This document shows, in pieces, positions 50,688 to 59,319 of a stretch of 64,000 nucleotides of DNA (its first letter is position 1; each line of letters starts with the position of its first letter). The notes beneath the pieces are model-generated. The model did not search any database. It saw nothing but the letters and a program-made list of their open reading frames with translations, and had not been told where the DNA came from. The stretch is from Frigoribacterium sp. JB110 (lineage in GTDB: Bacteria > Actinomycetota > Actinomycetes > Actinomycetales > Microbacteriaceae), in the NCBI RefSeq assembly GCF_900163665.1, contig NZ_FUIA01000019.1, forward strand, positions 496,001 to 560,000, read 5' to 3'. The translations under genes were made by a program, and so were the position numbers.

Positions 50688-51308
50688 ATGAACAAGAAGC
50701 TCACCGGAATCGTCGCCGGTGCCGCAGGTGCCGCCCTGCTGCTCAGCGGCGCCACCTACGCACTGTGGAGCGACAGCGCCACCGTCGACGGCGGCACGAT
50801 CGCCTCCGGAAACCTCGACGTCGCCGTGCTCGAGTCGGCATGGGTCGACGCGTCGGACGACCGCACCGACAACCCGCACGACATCGATCTGACCTCGTTC
50901 AAGATCATCCCCGGTGACACCATCGTCGGCAGCTTCGGCTTCGACGTGGGGCTCGAGGGCGACAACATGCTCGCCGCTCTTTCGCTCGCCGGCGGCGGTC
51001 TCGCAGGCGATCTCGCCGACGGCCTGACCGTCGAGTACGCCGTCGTCGACGGCGCCGACAACGAGGTCGCGACCAGCTCGGGAACGGCCGACGGGCTCGA
51101 AGTCGAGCTCGTCTCTGCCGACAACTCCAACCCCGGCACGGTTTCGTCCGTTCCCGCAACGACCGACGGCACCGCCGACTTCGTCCTCACCGTGACCGTC
51201 ACGTTCGACGAGAACGTCAGCGACCAGGACCTCGTGCAGACCCAGGCCGCTCTCGCAGAAGCCGGAGTCCAGCTCGAGCAGGTCCGCTCGGGCAACGGAT
51301 TCAACTGA
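50688..51308 (+). CDS. Alternate-signal exported protein 1 (TasA/camelysin-like)
   Basis: The 206-residue protein has a SipW-type N-terminus: MNKKLTGIVAGAAGAALLLSGATYALWSDSA, with the hydrophobic stretch ending in YALWSD, as in actinobacterial alternate signal-mediated exported proteins and TasA/camelysin. The mature part is beta-rich (GTIASGNLDVAVLES, FKIIPGDTIVGSFGFDVGLEGDNM) and free of Cys. AAGGAGA precedes the ATG. It is followed by a strong hairpin and then by its likely peptidase gene. Probably a major fibre or surface-layer subunit. Confidence 0.86.
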   Translation: MNKKLTGIVAGAAGAALLLSGATYALWSDSATVDGGTIASGNLDVAVLESAWVDASDDRTDNPHDIDLTSFKIIPGDTIVGSFGFDVGLEGDNMLAALSLAGGGLAGDLADGLTVEYAVVDGADNEVATSSGTADGLEVELVSADNSNPGTVSSVPATTDGTADFVLTVTVTFDENVSDQDLVQTQAALAEAGVQLEQVRSGNGFN

Positions 51309-51316
51309 TCCGCGCT

Positions 51317-51348
51317 GTGGGGCGGGGCGCAGGCGCCCCGCCCCACAC
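51317..51348 (+). terminator. Strong GC hairpin inside the surface operon
   Basis: TGTGGGGCGGGGCGC (51317-51331) pairs with 51334-51348. It lies eight bases after the stop of exported protein 1 and 26 bases before the signal peptidase gene, with no T-tract. It may attenuate transcription or protect the upstream mRNA so that the first subunit is made in excess. Confidence 0.65.
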
Positions 51349-51373
51349 ACGGCCGACACCTTCCGGAGGACGT

Positions 51374-51985
51374 ATGAGCGCTGAAGCCGTGGCTGTGCGC
51401 GACGCACCGAGCGCCGTTGTACGGCCCCGCCGTGCGCCGTCGTTCTGGCGCTCAGCGACGAACAGCGCCCTCACCGTGGCTCTGCTCGCAGTGCTCGCGC
51501 TGGCGATCGCCCTCGCGGTCGTCCCGCGTCTGATGGGCGGTGCGGCGCTGACGGTGCTGACCGGTTCGATGGAACCGACCTACTCGCCAGGCGACATGGT
51601 CGTCTCCGTCCCCCAAGACCGCTACGAGATCGGCGATGTCGTCACCTACCAGCCGGTGTCGGACGACCCCACCCTGATCACACACCGAGTCGTGGCCGTC
51701 CGCGAGCTGCCAGGCGGCGTCGAGTACATCACCAGGGGCGACGCGAACGGCGCAGACGACGACCCGATCGTGGACGGCCAGGTGATGGGCGAAGTCATCT
51801 ACGACGTCCCCTACATCGGACACCTCGCCGCTGCCGTCGGCGAGAACCGTTCGGGGCTGCTCGCCTTCGCCGGCATCGCCCTGCTCGGCTGCGGAATCTA
51901 TGCGACCGGATCAGCGGTCATCACGAGGCGACGAACGCGGCAGTCCTCGCACACCGCGAGCACGCCGCCCATACAAGGAGAATGA
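51374..51985 (+). CDS. sipW: SipW-like signal peptidase I (ER/archaeal type)
   Basis: The 203-residue membrane enzyme has one N-terminal helix (about 31-50), the nucleophile in LTGSMEPTYSPGD (Ser65), the general base His104 in LITHRVVAV in place of the Lys of ordinary signal peptidases, and ITRGDANGADDDP with the catalytic Asp; a second helix lies near 172-192. This Ser-His-Asp arrangement is diagnostic of SipW, which processes TasA-type proteins in Bacillus. AAGGAG-like GGAGGACGT site before the ATG. It is flanked by its predicted substrates. Confidence 0.92.
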   Translation: MSAEAVAVRDAPSAVVRPRRAPSFWRSATNSALTVALLAVLALAIALAVVPRLMGGAALTVLTGSMEPTYSPGDMVVSVPQDRYEIGDVVTYQPVSDDPTLITHRVVAVRELPGGVEYITRGDANGADDDPIVDGQVMGEVIYDVPYIGHLAAAVGENRSGLLAFAGIALLGCGIYATGSAVITRRRTRQSSHTASTPPIQGE

Positions 51986-51986
51986 C

Positions 51987-52583
51987 GTGCGCACACTGAG
52001 CAGATGGCGACTGCCCGTCCTCGCCGCGGCCGGGCTGGCGATCGGTGCCGCCGCGGGCGGAGGCACCCTCGCGCTCTGGAACGGATCATCCGGTCTCGAT
52101 GGCGCGACGATCACCGCAGGCGACCTCGACGCAGAGCAGGAGGGAGCTGCATGGACCGAGACCTCTGTGGACGTCCCCGCGACGCCGCACGTGATCGATC
52201 CCGGCGAGTTCCTTGTGCGCCAGGGCGACACCGTCACCGCCGAGTACGACGTGGTGGTGACGCTGGAAGGCGACAACATGCGTGCGGCGATCGACGTGGC
52301 GTGGACCGAGCAGCCGGATCTGCCAGCGGGCGTCACCGGCGTGTACACCCTGCTCGACGACGCCGGAGCACCGGTTTCCGCTGACGTGCCTCTCGGACAG
52401 GACACAGACGAGCTCGATGCGATCGAGCTCGCATCGGGTGACGAAGCGTACACGCTCTTGATCGAACTCGACTTCACCGGCCTCGAGGACCGCTTCGGGC
52501 CAGACAGCGCCGTGCAGACCGCTGACCTCGGCGAGTTCGCCGTCGCACTCAGACAGATCCGCACCGGAGGGGGATTCGAATGA
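51987..52583 (+). CDS. Alternate-signal exported protein 2
   Basis: The 198-residue protein begins with a basic stretch and LPVLAAAGLAIGAAAGGGTLALWN, an alternate SipW-type signal ending in LALWN, then GATITAGDLDAEQEG and VIDPGEFLVRQGDTVTAEYDV, which parallel exported protein 1. GTG start one base after the sipW stop, with AAGGAGAATG overlapping that stop: tightly coupled. Predicted substrate of the neighbouring SipW. Confidence 0.85.
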   Translation: MRTLSRWRLPVLAAAGLAIGAAAGGGTLALWNGSSGLDGATITAGDLDAEQEGAAWTETSVDVPATPHVIDPGEFLVRQGDTVTAEYDVVVTLEGDNMRAAIDVAWTEQPDLPAGVTGVYTLLDDAGAPVSADVPLGQDTDELDAIELASGDEAYTLLIELDFTGLEDRFGPDSAVQTADLGEFAVALRQIRTGGGFE

Positions 52584-53296
52584 CCGCTCGACCTGACTCA
52601 TCCGGACACGTCCGTGCGGTCCGGCACACCGCTGTGATCGGTACGGCCGTTCTCACGGGCGTCGCCCTCGGCGCCGGCGGCGCGTCCCTCGCGCTGTGGA
52701 ACGACGCCGTCACCATCACAGGAGAGATCTCCAGCGGCTACGAGTACTTCGCCGCCGGTCCCGCAGATTCGACGCAGCCCGCAGTGGGCGGAGCCGCCGT
52801 CGTCACGGTCGGCGCGGACGAAGCGCAGACGCTGGTCGACGATGAGGAGATCGCACTCGCGCTGCAGACCGATTCGATCAGCCAGGGCAACAAGGGCCTG
52901 CGCTACGAGCTCGTCCTCCCTGACTGGGACAGCGGCGTCTTCGGCGCGGCCGACGTCTCCGTCTTCCCCGTCGAGTCCGAAGCCGCGTGCACCGTCGCGT
53001 CGGCCGTGCCGACACCGGCCGATCTCTCGTCGACTCCGGTGAGCGCTGACTACTCCGACACCGAAACGCCCGTGACGGAGTTCTGGTGCGTCGTCGCGAC
53101 GCTGGACGGGCTTCCAGGCGAAGGAGCGTACGACAACACGGCAACCGTGACCGCCAGAGACGACTCTCAGACCGAGGTGACCGATTCCGACAGCTGGAAC
53201 GCCGATGTGACCTCCGCGATCGACGCCGCCGACGAGGACGACCACGAGATCGAGTTCCGCTATCAGACCTTCCGTCCCGGAGAGGTGACGCCATGA
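52580..53296 (+). CDS. Alternate-signal exported protein 3
   Basis: The 238-residue protein has an N-terminal basic tail, the signal-like AVIGTAVLTGVALGAGGASLALWN and then DAVTITGEISSGYEYFAAGP. Two cysteines (ACTVAS, FWCVVAT) could form a disulfide. ATGA overlap with protein 2. The third SipW-type substrate in the operon, longer and more diverged; possibly a minor subunit or anchor adaptor. Confidence 0.83.
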   Translation: MTARPDSSGHVRAVRHTAVIGTAVLTGVALGAGGASLALWNDAVTITGEISSGYEYFAAGPADSTQPAVGGAAVVTVGADEAQTLVDDEEIALALQTDSISQGNKGLRYELVLPDWDSGVFGAADVSVFPVESEAACTVASAVPTPADLSSTPVSADYSDTETPVTEFWCVVATLDGLPGEGAYDNTATVTARDDSQTEVTDSDSWNADVTSAIDAADEDDHEIEFRYQTFRPGEVTP

Positions 53297-53964
53297 ATGC
53301 ACGAGTCACGAAGCGCCGCGCCGCAGGGGTGATGGTGTGCACCGCCTTCACTGTCGGGCTCGCCGCGCTGACAGCCTCGCCCGCTGCGGCAGCGCCGGAT
53401 GAGGCGATCGATCTGTCGTGGGACGGCGAGAGCTTCGCCGCACAGACCACCGAGAGCTTCCTCGGAATGCCGGTCACGGTTCCCGGGGACCGCGCGGAGC
53501 GCACTCTCACCGTGCGCAACGACGGGCCGAGCGCGGGAACCTTCACAGCGACCATCACCGACGTGGAGCTGCTCGAGACAGCCGGCGGCACTCCTGACAC
53601 GTTCTACGACGACGTCACGATCGAATGGCCGGACGGCAGCGCCTCATTGGCCGATCTCGCCGCCGACGACGAGACGACGATCGAGGAGCTGGAACTGGCG
53701 CGCGGCGAGATCGCAACGATCACGATCGGCTACGACTTCCCCGCGGAGGCGACCTCGGGGAACTCCTCGGAGGTCGGAGCCCGGTCCGCGGCATTCGATG
53801 TGACGCTCGCTCTCGCGGGCGAGACGCCCGCCGCCGACGACGGCGACGGGCTCGCCGTCACGGGCGGCGCACCCGCACTGTGGCTCGCGATCGTGGGAGC
53901 CGCGCTCATCCCCCTCGGCCTCGCGCTCAGCAGATTCCGCCGCGACGCACGACAGCGCCGCTGA
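53293..53964 (+). CDS. LAVTG-anchored surface protein
   Basis: The 223-residue protein has an ordinary signal peptide ending SPAAAAPDEA, a beta-rich domain with LTVRNDGPSAGTFTATITDVEL (Ig-like or DUF916-like), and a C-terminal sorting signal GLAVTGGAPALWLAIVGAALI followed by helix and RFRRD tail. LAxTG is the motif of class E actinobacterial sortases. It overlaps protein 3 by four bases (ATGA). It is thus the likely wall anchor of the assembled structure; the sortase itself is not in the window. Confidence 0.85.
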   Translation: MNARVTKRRAAGVMVCTAFTVGLAALTASPAAAAPDEAIDLSWDGESFAAQTTESFLGMPVTVPGDRAERTLTVRNDGPSAGTFTATITDVELLETAGGTPDTFYDDVTIEWPDGSASLADLAADDETTIEELELARGEIATITIGYDFPAEATSGNSSEVGARSAAFDVTLALAGETPAADDGDGLAVTGGAPALWLAIVGAALIPLGLALSRFRRDARQRR

Positions 53965-53968
53965 CGCG

Positions 53969-54014
53969 CATCACGAGGTCGGCGCCGTCCCCCAGCGGTG
54001 CCGGCCTCGTGATG
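53969..54014. terminator. Hairpin between the surface operon and the LuxR gene
   Basis: CATCACGAGG (53969-53978) pairs with CCTCGTGATG (54005-54014), with further GGC/GCC pairs inside. Located between convergent genes; bidirectional terminator likely. Confidence 0.7.
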
Positions 54015-54016
54015 AA

Positions 54017-56788
54017 TCAGAGCCCGTCGGAGAGGACGCTCGCGACCTCGGCCCGCCTGGCGAGCCCGAGTTTGCGCAGCACGTTGGACACGTGGAAGCG
54101 TGCCGTCGCCTGCGAGATGAACAGCGTCTCGGCGATCTGAGCGTTCGAGCTGCCCTCGATGAGATGACGTGCCACCTCGCGCTCCCGTGCCGTGAGCGCC
54201 TCGATGAGCCGTTCTCGCTCTCTGCGGTCGCGATCCGTCACGCGCATCAGCCGATCCGAGGCCGACGGCAGGTACGCGTGCGCCTCGATGGCTTCCAGCA
54301 GGCCGACGGCACGACGGAGGGCGTCCTCCGCTGCGGCGTGATCGCCCTGCGCGTGCCGAAACTCTCCCAGGTCCGCCAGCGTGAGGGCGAGCACCAACGG
54401 GGAGAGCTCCTCGCTCTGCTCGGCGGCCTCCCGATACAGCCTGTCGGCCACATCCGCGTCGCTCCGGGCCTCGGCCAGACGCGCTTGCAGCCAAGCCAGC
54501 GTTCCCGTTGTCTCCTGCCACGTCGTGCCCCGCTGTTCTGCGAGGCGGTCGACCAGTTCTGCGGCCTCATCAGTGCGACCGAGGTCGATCAGCGCGTGCG
54601 CGCGGTAGGTGAGGAATCCTCGCTGCGTATTGCGGTACCGGCTCACGCGGTCCTCCGACGTCGCCGCGAGCACCCCGTGGCCGTCCCCCGCCGCGCGCGC
54701 CGCCTCGCACTCCACGACCGTGACGATGTCGCTGGCGTACACTTCCCAGCCCAGTTCGCCGAGTCGCCTCGCCTCTTCGAGCGGAGCGGCACCGCCATCG
54801 CGGCCCATCACCACCTGGATCCACGCGTGCAGCGCCGCGAACGTCATCCGGGTCTCGACATCGATGAAGTCGTAGGAGAGCTCACGCGCGAGATCCGTGA
54901 TCGTCGCGGCCTCCGGAACTCGACCGAGCAGCATGAGTGTGTGTGCCCGCATGAACCGGATGCTGCCGGATGCCCACGGCGGCGTCGTCACCTTCTCGAG
55001 AATGCCGACCCCCGTCTCGGCGATCGTGTGCGCGAGACGTACGTCGCCGATCGCGACGGCCGCGCCCGCGAGCGGCACGAGGGCGTCGATCTTCAGATCG
55101 GTGTCCGGCAGTGCGAACGCGCGCTCGACCAGCGTCGGGAGCACCTGCTCGACTTCCGAGTTCCGATAGTCGAGGTGGAGCGCGACGATGCCGTAGCCGT
55201 CCATCACGGCCTCGTAGGCACGCGGCCCGACCATCCATGCCAAGCGCTGATCGGACAGCGCTGACGGATCCTCCGGGGCGTTCGCCCACAGACCTCGACA
55301 GAGAGCGGCGAGTTCAGTCGGAATGGCAGGATCGGGGCTGCGCATCACCATGATCATCGCGATAAAGCCGAGGAAGGCCTGGACTGTGGCGGTCTCAGGG
55401 TCTTCGGCTGGACGCATCAGCAGCTCCTGCAGCTTCGCCTGCGCGGCCTCCTGCTCGAAGCGGTACATCAGCAGCACGATCACGAGGCAGTCCCGCACGG
55501 CGCTCGGCGGCAGCGCCGCGATGTCGTCGAACAGGTCGAGCACGGCGAACCCTGTCTTGTGCCGCAGATTCAGCAGCCCGAGATCGGTGATCAGCCGTTC
55601 ACGCGCGGCGCCGGTCGCAATTGCGATGCTCGCTCTGAGGATCTCGTAGGTCGCGTCGAGATGGCCCTGCGCGAGCGTGCTGCGCACGTACTCGTCGACC
55701 CTGCGCTCCAGGTCCGGACTCCACTCGTTCGAACCGCGCAGTGCGTGCGTGATCGACGCGTACCCGTCCGTGACCTCCGCGAGAGCCCTGTTCACGCGCC
55801 TGGCACGCTCCGCGCTCATCACATCGCGTACGGCGCTGGCGACCAGCGCGTGCGCCGTGGCGACGGTTGTGCCGAAGCCTGATTCGGTGAGCGCGCCCGC
55901 TGCGATGGCCTCGTCGGCGTCGATCGGCTCGCCGAGTTCCTCGCCGACGAGTGTGAGCACGCGCGGCGAGATTTCGTGCGAGGCGACGCTCGCCACTTCG
56001 ACGGCGAGTCGGCCGGCTGGCGACAGCGTCGCGAAACCCGCGAGGAAGGGGCTCTCCGGGAGGGACGCCCGTCGGATCGGCAGGTTCCAGGTGAGGTGCA
56101 GGTCACGGATCTCCGACTGCGTCACCCCCGTGAACAGCGCCTCGATCCCGAGGAAGGAGCCTCCAGAGGCTTCGCGCAGCATTCGGGCGGTGCGCTGGGA
56201 GATGCCTGCGCCGAATCGTTCCAGCGCAAGTGCCCGGATGTCGTCAGCAGTGAGCGGCTCGAGCCGCACATGCTGGTGCACAGTGCTCGCCCCGGCGTAC
56301 TCCTGCAGATATCCGCCGAGAGTCTCCCGCTCACCGATGCTCCGTGTGGCGACCGTGAGGAAGACTCCGCGCCGCGCCACTCGGGGAATCACGAAGCGAA
56401 GCACCTTGGCCGAGTCGTGGTCGATCCACTGTGCGTCGTCGATGAGCAGTGTGCGCACCTCCCCGCGCGGCGCGCCCACCAGCCCGTCGATCAGCCTTCT
56501 CGCAACCTCGAGCGTCTGGGCGCTGGCTGCGATCGTCGAGTCCTCGGTGATTCCGCTGCTGAGGAGTCGCTCCGCGAACGCATATGGGATGGTCTGCTCG
56601 AACTCGTCGGCGGCGACGTAGTGGACGCGCTTGCTCTCGGACAGGCGAGCACCGAGATCGCGCAGGAGATGCGTCTTCCCCATGCCCGGCGCACCGCTGA
56701 CGAGCAGGAGCATCCCACTGTGTTCTACCGCGCGTGCGGCCATCTCCGCGGCGCGCTCGCGCCGAATGCGTGCAGGGCTGTCGGTCAC
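54017..56788 (-). CDS. Large LuxR-family ATPase regulator (LAL/MalT-like)
   Basis: The 923-residue protein has an N-terminal STAND-like ATPase (Walker A LLVSGAPGMGKTHLLR near residues 28-43, LLIDDAQWIDHDSAK), a long alpha-helical sensor region with TPR-like repeats (about 350-820), and a C-terminal LuxR helix-turn-helix (LTAREREVARHLIEGSSNAQIAETLF start near 858, SQATARFHVSNVLRKLG). GTG start with AAGGA nine bases before. It is convergent with, and directly next to, the surface operon, and is the best candidate for its regulator. The inducer cannot be told. Confidence 0.9.
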   Translation of the reverse strand: MTDSPARIRRERAAEMAARAVEHSGMLLLVSGAPGMGKTHLLRDLGARLSESKRVHYVAADEFEQTIPYAFAERLLSSGITEDSTIAASAQTLEVARRLIDGLVGAPRGEVRTLLIDDAQWIDHDSAKVLRFVIPRVARRGVFLTVATRSIGERETLGGYLQEYAGASTVHQHVRLEPLTADDIRALALERFGAGISQRTARMLREASGGSFLGIEALFTGVTQSEIRDLHLTWNLPIRRASLPESPFLAGFATLSPAGRLAVEVASVASHEISPRVLTLVGEELGEPIDADEAIAAGALTESGFGTTVATAHALVASAVRDVMSAERARRVNRALAEVTDGYASITHALRGSNEWSPDLERRVDEYVRSTLAQGHLDATYEILRASIAIATGAARERLITDLGLLNLRHKTGFAVLDLFDDIAALPPSAVRDCLVIVLLMYRFEQEAAQAKLQELLMRPAEDPETATVQAFLGFIAMIMVMRSPDPAIPTELAALCRGLWANAPEDPSALSDQRLAWMVGPRAYEAVMDGYGIVALHLDYRNSEVEQVLPTLVERAFALPDTDLKIDALVPLAGAAVAIGDVRLAHTIAETGVGILEKVTTPPWASGSIRFMRAHTLMLLGRVPEAATITDLARELSYDFIDVETRMTFAALHAWIQVVMGRDGGAAPLEEARRLGELGWEVYASDIVTVVECEAARAAGDGHGVLAATSEDRVSRYRNTQRGFLTYRAHALIDLGRTDEAAELVDRLAEQRGTTWQETTGTLAWLQARLAEARSDADVADRLYREAAEQSEELSPLVLALTLADLGEFRHAQGDHAAAEDALRRAVGLLEAIEAHAYLPSASDRLMRVTDRDRRERERLIEALTAREREVARHLIEGSSNAQIAETLFISQATARFHVSNVLRKLGLARRAEVASVLSDGL

Positions 56789-57037
56789 GGCTCACGTCCT
56801 TCGTCGGGAAGGGAGCGTCCGCCTCGACACCGTGGACCTCGTCGGCACTCACCGCTGGTGAACCGCGCTGCGCTCCGGGATCGGGGACGACTCCGAGTCC
56901 CCACGTTACTCACACCGGAACCCGTATACCAGGCCTTTCGGAGAATTTGTCCACTTCTCCCCGGGCACCTCAAAAGATCGCGAAGCGACATCGACGGTCT
57001 GCGAGTTGCACATCCCATGGCTGACCGTCAGCCTCGA
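56789..57037. other. Upstream region of the LuxR gene, no gene recognised
   Basis: About 250 bases between the LuxR start and the BCCT terminator. It is somewhat less GC-rich, with a GGTATACGG -10-like patch on the minus strand near 56,925 and runs such as TTGTCCACTT. No ORF or RNA gene is seen; it probably holds the LuxR-gene promoter. Confidence 0.4.
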
Positions 57038-57082
57038 CGAGAACGGCCCGCGGACCCCTGAGGGATCCGCGGGCCGTTCTCG
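57038..57082 (-). terminator. Perfect 17-base hairpin after the BCCT gene
   Basis: CGAGAACGGCCCGCGGA (57038-57054) pairs perfectly with 57066-57082 around an 11-base loop, 14 bases after the BCCT stop on the minus strand. Confidence 0.78.
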
Positions 57083-57095
57083 CGTGCTGTGACGC

Positions 57096-59006
57096 CTACC
57101 GTTCGCCGCGGGGGCGCGGCTGCGCCGGCTTCTCCCCCGTGCCCGGCCGCCGGAGGCCTCGAGTGCGGGACAACCGGTAGTCGATCCGGTCATCGACGTA
57201 CTCGCGCACGGCGGGATCGTCGGTCAGCGACTGTCCGATCTCCTCGGTGAGGTGCTCGGAGATGCGCTCGAGACGCTCGACGCTCTCGATGTGCTGCTGC
57301 TGCACGTACTCGTAGCGGAACGCTCTGACGGTGGCGATGCACATCAGGATCAGGATGATACTGAACGGCACCGCGGTGATCAGCGACCCGGTCTGCAGGG
57401 TCGAGAGCCCGCCGGCGATCATCAGCGCGATCGCGAGCGCACCCTCCAGGAACGCCCACAGCACACGCGACCACACCGGCGGGTTCGGGTGCCCGCCGGA
57501 AGCGAGCATGTCGACCACGAGCGATCCGGAGTCCGACGAGGTGATGAAGAACAGCGCCACGATGATGATCGTCATGACCGAGAGGATCTGACCGAGTGGC
57601 AGATCGCCGAGCACGGCGAACAGCGAGCCTTCCGGCTCCACCTCGCCGGATTCCGCGTCGACCAGGCTGTCACCCTCGGCACCGAAGAATTCGCGGAACA
57701 GGCCGGAGCCGCCCATCACAGCGAACCAGATGAATCCGACGACGGTCGGCACGAGCAGAACACCCGCGATGAACTGGCGCACGGTGCGTCCGCGCGAGAT
57801 GCGCGCGATGAAGACGCCGACGAAGGGCGCCCAGGCGATCCACCAACCCCAGTAGAAGATCGTGTTGCCGGCGAGCCAGTCGATCGCCTCGTCACCCTGG
57901 AAGGCTCCGACGTCGACGGTCATCTGCATGATGTTCGCGAAGTACGCGCCGAGCGACTGCACGAAGGTATCGAAGATGAACAGCGTCGGGCCGAGCACCA
58001 GCATCGTCACGAGAAGGATGCCCGCGAGCGAGATGTTGATGTTCGACAGCCATTTGATGCCCGCGCCGACACCGCTGACCACGGAGAACGTCGCGAGGAA
58101 GGTGATCACGACGATGAGGATGACCAGCAGTGTGGTGTCGAAGCCGCCGATGATGCCGACTTCCCGCATGCCCGTCGCGATCTGCTGCACGCCGAGTCCG
58201 AGCGAGGTGGCGACTCCGAAGACCGTGCCGAAGATGGCCAGCACGTCGATGACGTCGCCGACCCAGCCCTTCACCCGCTCGCCGAAGAGCGGCTCGAGCG
58301 CCCACCGGATGGAGACGGGCCGGCCGCGGCGGTGGATCGCGAACGCGAGCGCGAGACCGATCACGGCGTAGATCGCCCACGGGTGCAGCCCCCAGTGCAT
58401 GAAGGTCTGCGCCATCGCCAGGGGCGCCCCCTCGGGGCCGGTCATATCGACACCGGGCTTCGGGTCGACCGTGGCGAACTTGACCGGCTCGCCGACGCCG
58501 TAGAAGATCAGCCCGATCCCCATTCCGGCGGAGAACAGCATCGTGAACCACGACATCACGCTGAACTCCGGTTTGTCCTGCTCACGGCCGAGCTTGATGC
58601 TGCCGTACTTCGAGAGGGCGATGACGACGGCGAACACGATGAACGCGCCGACCACGAGCATGTAGAACCAGCTCAGGTCTGCGACGATCCAGCCCTGGAC
58701 CGCGCTGAACACGTCGGCTGATCCCTGTGGCCAGACGATGGCGACGACCGTGACGGCGACGATCACGATGATCGACGGCCAGAACACGCGCGGCGCGATG
58801 AGCCCCTTGCCGATCTTCACGCCCTGCCGTCTGAGCTTCTCGGTGATCTCGTCGTCGGTGTCCTCTTCGGCGATGTAGTGCTCTTTCGGCACCATATCGA
58901 TGGCCGGGTTCTCTTCGAACTCCGCACCGCTGATCGGATTGACGTGCGTGGCGAGTTCGTCGCCGTACTCGTCCGTACTGTCGTTCTCCCCCGTTGCGGA
59001 ACTCAC
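57096..59006 (-). CDS. BCCT-family betaine/carnitine/choline transporter
   Basis: The 636-residue protein imports osmolytes with Na+ or protons. After a 75-residue acidic cytoplasmic N-terminus come twelve helices with the family signatures MGIGLIFYGVGEPVKFA and FYWGWWIAWAPFVGVFIARIS, plus FFITSSDSGSLVVDMLASGG. The C-terminal cytoplasmic tail of about 90 residues is charged, as in osmosensing BetP. GTG start after GAGGAAG. An inverted repeat lies about 80 bases upstream. Confidence 0.94.
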   Translation of the reverse strand: MSSATGENDSTDEYGDELATHVNPISGAEFEENPAIDMVPKEHYIAEEDTDDEITEKLRRQGVKIGKGLIAPRVFWPSIIVIVAVTVVAIVWPQGSADVFSAVQGWIVADLSWFYMLVVGAFIVFAVVIALSKYGSIKLGREQDKPEFSVMSWFTMLFSAGMGIGLIFYGVGEPVKFATVDPKPGVDMTGPEGAPLAMAQTFMHWGLHPWAIYAVIGLALAFAIHRRGRPVSIRWALEPLFGERVKGWVGDVIDVLAIFGTVFGVATSLGLGVQQIATGMREVGIIGGFDTTLLVILIVVITFLATFSVVSGVGAGIKWLSNINISLAGILLVTMLVLGPTLFIFDTFVQSLGAYFANIMQMTVDVGAFQGDEAIDWLAGNTIFYWGWWIAWAPFVGVFIARISRGRTVRQFIAGVLLVPTVVGFIWFAVMGGSGLFREFFGAEGDSLVDAESGEVEPEGSLFAVLGDLPLGQILSVMTIIIVALFFITSSDSGSLVVDMLASGGHPNPPVWSRVLWAFLEGALAIALMIAGGLSTLQTGSLITAVPFSIILILMCIATVRAFRYEYVQQQHIESVERLERISEHLTEEIGQSLTDDPAVREYVDDRIDYRLSRTRGLRRPGTGEKPAQPRPRGER

Positions 59007-59084
59007 ACTGCTTCCTCTCGTCGTTGGGCGACCGGGCGCAGTACCACGCCCCGGTACGGGCGCGGCAAGTGCGACCGGGCGTTC

Positions 59085-59106
59085 AGCCGCAACATAACAT
59101 GCGGCT
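59085..59106. promoter_or_regulatory. Inverted repeat in the BCCT-ilvD divergent region
   Basis: AGCCGCA (59085-59091) and TGCGGCT (59100-59106) flank eight AT-rich bases, ACATAACA. It is 79 bases upstream of the BCCT start and looks like an operator for a dimeric regulator. The rest of the 313-base gap (59007-59319) holds no recognisable gene. Confidence 0.45.
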
Positions 59107-59306
59107 GCCGGCGCGTCTCGCGTCGACGCTTGAGCCTGTTCGAATCCGCTGCGCGAGCGCACGATCCCGAAAAGGCACTCGCGTCAGTGTAGTAGAGGGG
59201 GCGGCGGCGTGCCGGGTCAGCGCGTCTCCGGCCCCGTGATCCGCTGCGGGGAAGCGCGCTCTCTGACCGAAACAATCACCGTTCCGCGCTGCTCCCCATG
59301 CCGCCC

Positions 59307-59319
59307 TAGACTCGTGGAC
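59307..59319 (+). promoter_or_regulatory. -10 element for leaderless ilvD transcript
   Basis: TAGACT at 59307-59312, seven bases before the ATG at 59320. Confidence 0.58.
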
